Assembly (NCBI GenBank): GCA_934119965.1
Contig: CAKOTA010000015.1
Span: 1-31,272, forward strand
Length of the DNA stretch: 31,272 bases
DNA from: an uncultured Bacilli bacterium
GTDB taxonomy: Bacteria > Bacillota_I > Bacilli_A > RF39 > UBA660
Reading direction: 5' to 3'
A program made the translations under genes and the position numbers. Positions 22,046 to 28,480 of the stretch are shown here, piece by piece. The notes under the pieces are model-generated. The model searched no databases, was not told where the DNA came from, and saw nothing but the letters and a program-made list of their open reading frames with translations. Every line of letters begins with the position of its first letter. The stretch's first letter is position 1.

Positions 22046-24001
22046 TTATTTTTTACTTTGTTCAAGAATTTTATTTTGTGCTTTAATTTCAGAATTTAAA
22101 TCTTTTACAGTTTGTTGTAATTCTTGTTGTAATCTTACATTTTCTTCAGCAAGAGCCCTTGTGTTTGGATCAGTAACACTTGAACTAACAGACATTTGAC
22201 CAGCATTTGGTCCTGATGTCGCCCAAGTAAATGTACCTGGAGCAAAAGTAGATTGTTCTTGTCTTAAACTATCAAGTGCATTTGTAACTTGTGTTAATTG
22301 ATCATTCAATTCTTTTACTCTTCTATCAACAACATCGGCTGTACCAGATTTTCTTACATCACCCCAGTCAGTAACTTTATTCATAGCCCTATCGCCGATA
22401 CCATAACTATCTCTATAAGTCCTTTCCTTGGCTGAATTTGTGGCTGCTTTTGAAGCACTATCAATTATAGATTGAATTGATTTATGATCTGCTTTAAATG
22501 CTTCCGAACTTGCTCTACCTGCTGCTGTAACACCACTAAATATAGGATGATTATCACTAAACTTTCTCATTTTTGATTTTTCTTCTGCTAATTTTCTTGC
22601 ATTTTGATCTATCAAACCTGCAACTTCATTGTTATATGCCTCCCTTTCATTTCTAATCTTTTCTTTCATTCCAGGAATTCCCATAGCATCTAATTTTTGA
22701 TAATTTAACATTTGCTTTTTCATTTTTGTTTCTGCTTCATTCAGTTCATTTTTTAAGATATCATCATATTTAGTTTGTAATTTTGCATCATCCTCTGCAA
22801 GTCGTTTTTTTCTTGCTTTATATCTATTTGCTGAACCAACTGCACTCATTCCAACAGCAGCTGTCGCAGCGGCTGTTTTACCTAATAAGTTTCGTCCCGC
22901 TTTAAATCCTAAAGCTTGTTCATCCAATTTTTTAAGTGGATTCAAATTGAAACTTCCAGAAGCTTTTATTCCAATAATATTCTCCAATAATTTTGGTAAT
23001 TCTTTAGCAAACATCAATATACCAATTATTATTAATAAATTAATCCATAAATTATTGCTTAATGATGCATTTTCGTGTAATGTTGATATGAAGTAAATTG
23101 CAATATGATAAGCAATAAGTCTCATAAACAAGCTCAACCAAGTAGTAGCTACTTCTTTAATCCATTTACTAAATATTCCACTTTTTGACTTGTCTGGGTC
23201 AATATATGAAATAATTGGAATAGGAGCTAATATTTCTAAAAATTGAAGTTTAATACTACGAGTAGCAACATCAAAGCAGAATCCTAAGAATACAAGTGCT
23301 AACACAATTCCTACTATTGTAGACAAGAAAAAAGAATAGTCAACAACATAATAGTGTTGTGTAGTAAAACCATGCGGTGCGCTATATACTTTATTATTCT
23401 TCAATAAGTCATTTACACTTGATCTTTCACCAGTAACTGAAGCATTACAATACATAGTTAGTATTTCATTCCTATCATCTTCTTTTGCTTGGTCATCTAG
23501 TTGAAAGAAAGTTTTAAATGCCATCAAACCTACATAGTTACCAGCAGTTGCAGATGTATTTCCACAATAATCATCATCCATTTTAAAACTGATACCTTGA
23601 TTAACAGTTTCGCCACCATATATCAATTTTTCAATTATACCATCAGATATTATTGCTGATTGAGCTCGATATAATAAATCAAAGCCAAAAGGAACTGTTA
23701 TTACAAGGATAAAAGTTATAATAACATTTTTTACTAACATGCCTCCGCCCTTTGTTTTATCTACTATCATATCAGGATTTACTAAATAATTTATTAATGA
23801 AAAAGAAATTTTAAATATCATAAAAATAGCTATAAGAGCATATACCTTATTTGTTATTTCTGATATTTTATCAGAACCAATGATTGTAGTATCTGACAAC
23901 GTTATAATTGTATCATAGAACACTGAAATTAAACCATATACAGCACGATCTATAGTAGCCATTACACCTCTTACGCCATCCATGAATACGCTTTCTTCCA
24001 T
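22046..24001 (-). CDS. VirB6/TrbL-like polytopic channel protein
   Basis: 651 residues. An N-terminal amphipathic part precedes about five or six membrane helices (~55-75, ~88-108, ~228-250, ~290-315, ~320-340), with an extracellular loop (~130-220) containing several Cys. The C-terminal ~280 residues are charged and coiled-coil, ending in a helical heptad region. This is the layout of Gram-positive VirB6-like proteins. GGTGA precedes the ATG. It heads the long operon running to VirD4 and has its own promoter behind the terminator of the previous gene. Confidence 0.85.
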   Translation of the reverse strand: MEESVFMDGVRGVMATIDRAVYGLISVFYDTIITLSDTTIIGSDKISEITNKVYALIAIFMIFKISFSLINYLVNPDMIVDKTKGGGMLVKNVIITFILVITVPFGFDLLYRAQSAIISDGIIEKLIYGGETVNQGISFKMDDDYCGNTSATAGNYVGLMAFKTFFQLDDQAKEDDRNEILTMYCNASVTGERSSVNDLLKNNKVYSAPHGFTTQHYYVVDYSFFLSTIVGIVLALVFLGFCFDVATRSIKLQFLEILAPIPIISYIDPDKSKSGIFSKWIKEVATTWLSLFMRLIAYHIAIYFISTLHENASLSNNLWINLLIIIGILMFAKELPKLLENIIGIKASGSFNLNPLKKLDEQALGFKAGRNLLGKTAAATAAVGMSAVGSANRYKARKKRLAEDDAKLQTKYDDILKNELNEAETKMKKQMLNYQKLDAMGIPGMKEKIRNEREAYNNEVAGLIDQNARKLAEEKSKMRKFSDNHPIFSGVTAAGRASSEAFKADHKSIQSIIDSASKAATNSAKERTYRDSYGIGDRAMNKVTDWGDVRKSGTADVVDRRVKELNDQLTQVTNALDSLRQEQSTFAPGTFTWATSGPNAGQMSVSSSVTDPNTRALAEENVRLQQELQQTVKDLNSEIKAQNKILEQSKK

Positions 24002-24043
24002 AATTCACCGCCATTCCTATTTTTTGTACAAAATCACATATAC

Positions 24044-24049
24044 ATTATA
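24044..24049 (-). promoter_or_regulatory. extended -10 promoter of the VirB6-VirD4 operon
   Basis: TG-C-TATAAT on the minus strand, about 45 bases before the VirB6-like ATG. No good -35 is visible; the expected position falls in the terminator stem of the preceding gene, so termination and initiation signals overlap. Confidence 0.6.
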
Positions 24050-24053
24050 GCAC

Positions 24054-24086
24054 AAAAAAAAGCAATAATAAATATATTTATTGCTT
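24054..24086 (-). terminator. intrinsic terminator before the VirB6-like gene
   Basis: AGCAATAA (24078-24085 on the minus strand) pairs with TTATTGCT (24061-24068), 8 bp or longer with flanking A/T pairs, followed by a run of eight T. Confidence 0.75.
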
Positions 24087-24093
24087 TTTCTAA

Positions 24094-25164
24094 TTATTTA
24101 AATATTTCTAAATATGATTGCTCTGTTTCTATACCACTATATTTCAAAATAAAGCTTACTATTAATGGAACTAAGAAGAATATTACTCCAACTACTAATC
24201 TCTTAATAAATTTATCCCATGCTGATTTATAGTTTTTATCATCAGAAACAAGTATTACCTTTAAAAAATCAATTATACTTAATGCGATTATTAATACCGG
24301 TATTAATATTTTAATAATATCATATACTTGTTGTACTATTTTTAATGTTTCACCATTTGTAGTTTGTCTCTCTTTTTTTGCCTCTTCAACAATGTCGATT
24401 TCTCCAGTCGCATTACCAGGGTCATCTTTACCTAATGTTGTTCTTCCTAATGATGCTACAGCTATATTTCTATAATAATTATAATCCTTTATCAAATCAC
24501 TTTTTTCCGAAACATCACCATTATTAATAGCCATTTTTACGAAATTATCCCATTTTAAAATTTGATTAAGGACTGCAGCTTTTTGTTCTCTACATAGTTT
24601 ATCTTTGTTTGGCTTAGTTGCTGCATAAACTCCATCTTCAATATTACAATATTTGCTCAATCCTGTTCTCTCATCAAAATTTTTAAAATATTCAATATAT
24701 TCCCTTATTTGTTCCTCAACTGTCATTTCCTCATCTGATGTTACATTTCCATCAGAATCGGTTGATGAAGTTAGTGAAAACACATAAACTTTATCATAAA
24801 ATTTTCTTCTTTCAGTTTGTTTTTCTAACGCTTCTTGATAAGTTTCGTATCCGTATATCTCATATTTATTAATTAATCCTCCTTGAGTATATACAATATA
24901 CCCAAAGCATTTTTGATTATTTTCCTTAAAAAAATTCTTAACACTGTTTGCAAATTTTTCACTATTATCTAACCTATTTGATAATGTATCGTGCAAAACA
25001 CATTTATGGCTATTGTTATCATATATTGTACAAGTTATCTCATTATAATTAGAATTATAACCTGAATAAAAATATTTGCAGGTTCTGGTCAATTGTCTTG
25101 CTTCTACAGAATCTGTAATAATTAATACAAATAGTATTGTAACCATATATATAAATTTTTTCAT
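24094..25164 (-). CDS. secreted protein with C-terminal VirB2-like two-helix domain
   Basis: 356 residues. A signal peptide (hydrophobic ~5-17, likely cleaved near VEA/RQL) is followed by an extracellular region of ~250 residues with at least six Cys. The C-terminal pair of helices (~280-305 and ~325-348) matches the neighbouring 119-residue VirB2-like protein: IKILIPVLII...DFLK...DD...W/K...KR...V.FF.VP. So a VirB2/TrbC-like pilin domain seems joined to a large exposed domain, which could be a tip or adhesin-like subunit. It has its own promoter and terminator. Function is inferred from the shared domain only. Confidence 0.72.
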   Translation of the reverse strand: MKKFIYMVTILFVLIITDSVEARQLTRTCKYFYSGYNSNYNEITCTIYDNNSHKCVLHDTLSNRLDNSEKFANSVKNFFKENNQKCFGYIVYTQGGLINKYEIYGYETYQEALEKQTERRKFYDKVYVFSLTSSTDSDGNVTSDEEMTVEEQIREYIEYFKNFDERTGLSKYCNIEDGVYAATKPNKDKLCREQKAAVLNQILKWDNFVKMAINNGDVSEKSDLIKDYNYYRNIAVASLGRTTLGKDDPGNATGEIDIVEEAKKERQTTNGETLKIVQQVYDIIKILIPVLIIALSIIDFLKVILVSDDKNYKSAWDKFIKRLVVGVIFFLVPLIVSFILKYSGIETEQSYLEIFK

Positions 25165-25187
25165 TAAATCACTCCATAACTATATTT

Positions 25188-25193
25188 ATTATA
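25188..25193 (-). promoter_or_regulatory. extended -10 promoter for the 356-residue gene
   Basis: TG-T-TATAAT on the minus strand, about 24 bases before the ATG. It directly follows the T-run of the VirB2-like gene's terminator, the same arrangement as at 24044-24086. Confidence 0.6.
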
Positions 25194-25197
25194 ACAT

Positions 25198-25226
25198 AAA
25201 AAAAAACAATAATAAATATTGTTTTT
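25198..25226 (-). terminator. intrinsic terminator of the VirB2-like gene
   Basis: AACAATA and TATTGTT (7 bp, extendable by flanking A/T pairs) around a 5-base loop, followed by nine T on the minus strand. Confidence 0.75.
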
Positions 25227-25233
25227 AATTTTA

Positions 25234-25593
25234 TTAATTACAATGATTATTAATGAAACAATCAATACAAGCAGTAATTCCAGTTTTTTCAGTTTTATTA
25301 GCTGTGTTTTCTGATGATTCACCAGCTTTTCCTAACATACTAAATACCATTTGAACTATAGCAACTACTAAGAATACAACAACTGCGTAAATAAATCTTT
25401 TAACTAATTTACCTTGTGCTTCTTTCATTACTTTTTCGTCATTAGCCATTACAGCCTTTGCCAAATCCATCATTCCAAAGAAAATTAAAATAAGTGGTAC
25501 AAATATTTTAATGGCTGTTACAACTAATGAAGTAACACCTGGTAATATTGGATCGAATTCAAATCCACCACAACTTACTAACATATCTAACAT
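25234..25593 (-). CDS. VirB2/TrbC-like two-helix pilin candidate
   Basis: 119 residues. Two membrane helices (~20-45 and ~68-90) are joined by a short basic loop (DEKVMKEAQGKLVKRF), the plan of VirB2-like subunits. A C-terminal tail contains Cys (ACIDCF, NHCN). GAGGAGG lies eight bases before the ATG used; an ATG five bases earlier is out of frame and closes at once. The gene has the best promoter in the window (TTGACA-17-TATTAT) and its own terminator, as expected for a subunit made in excess. The second VirB2-like domain is in the next gene. Confidence 0.78.
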   Translation of the reverse strand: MLDMLVSCGGFEFDPILPGVTSLVVTAIKIFVPLILIFFGMMDLAKAVMANDEKVMKEAQGKLVKRFIYAVVVFLVVAIVQMVFSMLGKAGESSENTANKTEKTGITACIDCFINNHCN

Positions 25594-25631
25594 TTCATAA
25601 ACCTCCTCTAAAGCCTAAGCTTTCTATAAAC

Positions 25632-25660
25632 ATAATACTTTATTTTATTATGTTTGTCAA
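25632..25660 (-). promoter_or_regulatory. strong promoter of the VirB2-like gene
   Basis: Consensus -35 TTGACA (25655-25660), 17-bp spacer and TATTAT (25632-25637) on the minus strand, immediately downstream of the TadZ-like stop. Confidence 0.85.
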
Positions 25661-25665
25661 CTTTT

Positions 25666-26664
25666 TTACTTTCCAAATAAGCCTAAAAGCTTATTTTTCT
25701 TTTCTTGTTCACCATTTTCTTGTCTAGTAAAACCTAGGCGACATAAGAATGCATTCAATGAATGAATACTTTTTTCTCTCTCATCTAATGGTGGCATATT
25801 ATAGAATATCTTAACTCCTGATTCATATTCAAAGTCAAGAACATCCTTACTACTTAATATGCTTTGATTTAAAATAACTTTTTTATCCTTTAGATTTCTA
25901 AAAGCATTTCTATTAAGTAACATTAACTTATTTAATTTAATAATAGATGGTTCAACTAAATAAATAACATCGTTGCATATTTTTTCAGCCGGATCACTAT
26001 CATTAATATCAATTAAAATAACATCCTTATCTGTATAACGAGCAACAACATTACCAATTTCAGCATTAGTAGTTGAAATAAGTTTACGGTCATTGAAATA
26101 TTTAAAATCCGTTTTATTTACTTCAATAGCAACTACTGAATAGTTTTGTTGTAATTGATTTCTCATCATATAAGTTAATGTAGTCGCACCAGATTGTTTA
26201 GTAACATTTTTGACACCAATTATTCTAGTACCACTAACTGTTGATTCATATTTTTCAACAACAACATCTTGTCCACCATTAAAATCTAATTGTTGTATAT
26301 GGGCAACATCTCTATATGAATTAGGATTATTATATAAATACATAATTCCTTCGACATTTTTAGTAAAATTATAAATACCCATAGAGATTAATTTAGATAA
26401 ATAATCTGTTGATGTACTATCGGCAGTATCATCAAGCAATAATATTACCTTATCCATATCCAAATTAATAGACAATTTTTGCAATGTTTTTATATCTCTA
26501 TAATTTTTTAATGCTGTTATATCCAAAATCATTCTTTGAAAAAAGAAATTTTGAAATTCATTTATTATATCTTCAACTTCGAATTCACCAATTTTTTTCT
26601 TGATTACATCAATTCCAAGCCCTTCTAACATTGATTGATATTTGTTTGCTACTATTACATTCAT
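25666..26664 (-). CDS. TadZ/CpaE-like ParA-fold ATPase
   Basis: 332 residues. Residues ~1-115 form a receiver-like alpha/beta domain (VILLLDDT at ~73-80). A SIMIBI ATPase domain follows with IIGVKNVTKQSGATTL: the deviant Walker A has Lys156 and Thr161-Thr162. VILIDIND (~213-221) sits at the Walker B position. The pairing of a receiver-like domain with a ParA/MinD-like ATPase is that of TadZ/CpaE, which place Tad pilus machines at the cell pole. Some residues of the hydrolytic core look degenerate, as in many TadZ proteins. It is in the same unit as the pilin-like and TadE-like genes. Confidence 0.75.
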   Translation of the reverse strand: MNVIVANKYQSMLEGLGIDVIKKKIGEFEVEDIINEFQNFFFQRMILDITALKNYRDIKTLQKLSINLDMDKVILLLDDTADSTSTDYLSKLISMGIYNFTKNVEGIMYLYNNPNSYRDVAHIQQLDFNGGQDVVVEKYESTVSGTRIIGVKNVTKQSGATTLTYMMRNQLQQNYSVVAIEVNKTDFKYFNDRKLISTTNAEIGNVVARYTDKDVILIDINDSDPAEKICNDVIYLVEPSIIKLNKLMLLNRNAFRNLKDKKVILNQSILSSKDVLDFEYESGVKIFYNMPPLDEREKSIHSLNAFLCRLGFTRQENGEQEKKNKLLGLFGK

Positions 26665-26677
26665 AATATCTGCCTTT

Positions 26678-27160
26678 CTAATATTTTAAACCTAATGTCT
26701 TTGTTTCACCATATACTGGGAATTCTAATGTTTTACCCAATAAAGGTATTTCAAAGTACATGTATGTAATTACTGCATAATACTCTCCTTGCATAACATC
26801 ACTATCATCATGAAATCTTGTTACACAAAAATTATAATTTGTGCCAGTAATTATTGGAGTTGTATCATATCTTGAGTTTTTAAATCTCTTATTCATAGCA
26901 TTTTTGCACTTTTGATCAACATTTTTTTCAATTCTATAACCTATATCACTGAGTGCCTGATCAATTTCACTTGTAATTTCACTTGGAAATTGAGTTTTTC
27001 CTACAAGTGAAGATTCATTTCTCTCAAGGATATTAATTATTTTATTTTTGACTTTAAATGCTTTAGTATATGCTGTAGAACCAGCAAAAAGAATTGCCAT
27101 AACAAATAGGAATATAATTACTATATTTAAAATGAGTGCATTATTTATTGATTCTTTCAT
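26678..27160 (-). CDS. TadE/pseudopilin-like protein 1
   Basis: 160 residues: one N-terminal membrane helix (~8-30), then YTKAFKVKNKI, a helical stretch and a beta domain with two Cys (QKCKNA and NFCVTR) that likely pair. The ending Y-x-V-x-TYMYFEIPLLGKTLEFPV matches its paralogue upstream. Single N-helix plus exposed disulfide domain is the plan of minor pilins and TadE-like proteins, but I cannot match a named family with certainty. Its ATG overlaps the upstream stop (ATGA). Confidence 0.68.
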   Translation of the reverse strand: MKESINNALILNIVIIFLFVMAILFAGSTAYTKAFKVKNKIINILERNESSLVGKTQFPSEITSEIDQALSDIGYRIEKNVDQKCKNAMNKRFKNSRYDTTPIITGTNYNFCVTRFHDDSDVMQGEYYAVITYMYFEIPLLGKTLEFPVYGETKTLGLKY

Positions 27161-27627
27161 TTATTCGCCTCACTTTGTTGTACACTTCCATCACCAAATT
27201 TATATATTGGTTCTGTTTCTGAAGTGACTGGAAGTTTAAATATTCCTCCAACTATTGGAATATCCAAATGAATATATGTAACTATTTTATATGTAAAATA
27301 TCCGTCTTTTTTTACCTTATATTCATAAAGGCAAAATTCGTGATTTTTTTTAGCTCCATTTACATCATTTGGAACTGGTTTTAATTTTCCTTTGTTTGGG
27401 CAATCCATATTATTGCTAACTCTATAGCCTATACTTGTTAGGGTTTCACTTATTTCTTCTGAAGAAAGTTTGTTATACCCTTCATATTTCTCTAACGCAT
27501 TCGCTATCTTTCCATTTACTTTAAATGCTTTCATATAGCTTAAAGAGCCTGAAAGAAAGCCAAATGTTATTACTATAAATACTATTATTATATTATATAA
27601 GACTACGCTCCCTATTCCTTCCCTCAT
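27157..27627 (-). CDS. TadE/pseudopilin-like protein 2
   Basis: 156 residues, a paralogue of the next gene: N-terminal helix (~8-29), SYMKAFKVNGKI, Cys in MDCPNKG and HEFCLYEY at matching places, and TYIHLDIPIVGGIFKLPV. AGGAG precedes the ATG, 13 bases after the pilin-like stop. The first 51 codons, with RBS, are repeated in the truncated copy at 28075-28227. Confidence 0.68.
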   Translation of the reverse strand: MREGIGSVVLYNIIIVFIVITFGFLSGSLSYMKAFKVNGKIANALEKYEGYNKLSSEEISETLTSIGYRVSNNMDCPNKGKLKPVPNDVNGAKKNHEFCLYEYKVKKDGYFTYKIVTYIHLDIPIVGGIFKLPVTSETEPIYKFGDGSVQQSEANK

Positions 27628-27859
27628 AAGCTATACTCCTTTATTTTTTTGTGACCCCTAATTCTGCAAGACAAGCATTATAGGCTGCGCTGTCATATCC
27701 TTCAAGTCCTGTCGTACTTCCAGGTGCGGTACAATTATTACCTTTCCATACACCACCAGCATTTTGACAACATGAACGTTTTCCTGTATTTGCCATCATA
27801 TTATTAATAATTGGTGTAGCTACAGCAACAATAACTCCGATTAAGATGATTGCTACTAC
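27475..27859. repeat. 385-bp direct repeat, copy 1 (in active operon)
   Basis: Matches 28075-28459 at an offset of exactly 600 bp with three differences, all within 10 bp (27815, 27823, 27824). Covers codons 11-83 of the pilin-like gene, the gap, and codons 1-51 of the next gene. Confidence 0.95.
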
Positions 27860-27892
27860 TGTTAAATTTGCTTCTGAAGCTGCTTCTTTCAT
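27641..27892 (-). CDS. short pilin-like protein
   Basis: 83 residues: MKEAASEANLTVVAII, a single hydrophobic helix (~9-31), then a small domain with four or more Cys (SCCQNAGGVW, GNNC, YNAC). Size, single helix and first place in an operon with TadE- and TadZ-like genes suggest a Flp-like major pilin. A canonical prepilin cleavage motif is not clear. AAGGTGG precedes the ATG and a strong extended -10 promoter lies upstream. A promoterless copy lacking the first ten codons is 600 bp away. Confidence 0.68.
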   Translation of the reverse strand: MKEAASEANLTVVAIILIGVIVAVATPIINNMMANTGKRSCCQNAGGVWKGNNCTAPGSTTGLEGYDSAAYNACLAELGVTKK

Positions 27893-27928
27893 TTTCTCAC
27901 CACCTTACACTATCATTTATACATACTT

Positions 27929-27957
27929 AGTATAACACGAATTTTAAGTTTTATCAA
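27929..27957 (-). promoter_or_regulatory. promoter of the pilin-TadE-TadZ operon
   Basis: TTGATA (27952-27957), 17-bp spacer ending in TGT, and TATACT (27929-27934) on the minus strand: an extended -10 promoter about 37 bases before the pilin-like ATG. Confidence 0.8.
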
Positions 27958-28008
27958 TTATTTAATATTTACTTTACATTTTTTTGTAAAAAAATACACT
28001 AGTCTGCT

Positions 28009-28055
28009 ATTCCTAAATTTATAATTGTATTTTATACAATTATAAATTTAGGAAT
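28009..28055. repeat. perfect 22-bp inverted repeat
   Basis: Arms 28009-28030 and 28034-28055, starting ATTCCTAAATTT and ending AAATTTAGGAAT, around a 3-base loop TTT. It is the longest perfect dyad I see in the window. It lies between the truncated and the active pilin copies. No T-run follows immediately on either strand, so it is not a standard intrinsic terminator, though it may still end the YfhO-like transcript. Confidence 0.9.
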
Positions 28056-28227
28056 TTAGATAAATTTTTAATAAATACCCTTCATATTTCTCTAACGCAT
28101 TCGCTATCTTTCCATTTACTTTAAATGCTTTCATATAGCTTAAAGAGCCTGAAAGAAAGCCAAATGTTATTACTATAAATACTATTATTATATTATATAA
28201 GACTACGCTCCCTATTCCTTCCCTCAT
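28048..28227 (-). pseudogene. truncated copy of TadE/pseudopilin-like gene 2
   Basis: Keeps the RBS, ATG and the first 51 codons of the gene at 27157-27627, then reads eight foreign codons into a TAA inside the inverted repeat. It lacks the exposed disulfide domain, so it should be non-functional. Confidence 0.75.
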
Positions 28228-28459
28228 AAGCTATACTCCTTTATTTTTTTGTGACCCCTAATTCTGCAAGACAAGCATTATAGGCTGCGCTGTCATATCC
28301 TTCAAGTCCTGTCGTACTTCCAGGTGCGGTACAATTATTACCTTTCCATACACCACCAGCATTTTGACAACATGAACGTTTTCCTGTATTTGCCATCATA
28401 TTATTAATAATTGGCGTAGCTATGGCAACAATAACTCCGATTAAGATGATTGCTACTAC
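28075..28459. repeat. 385-bp direct repeat, copy 2 (silent)
   Basis: Partner of 27475-27859. Begins 21 bp after the YfhO-like stop. The three differences change one pilin residue (Val to Ile in VAVATPI) and two silent positions. Confidence 0.95.
28241..28459 (-). pseudogene. promoterless pilin-like gene fragment
   Basis: Encodes residues 11-83 of the pilin-like protein but has neither the start codon, the first ten codons nor the RBS of the active gene. An in-frame TGA lies just upstream. It could serve as a donor for recombination with the active gene, as silent pilin loci do elsewhere, or be a dead duplication. Confidence 0.8.
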
Positions 28460-28480
28460 CTTTCACAAAAATTCACTAAA

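Noticed and set aside
13754..27892. Integrative conjugative element
   Set aside because: No relaxase, integrase, replication gene, oriT-like element or flanking att repeats are visible in the window, although they could lie outside it.
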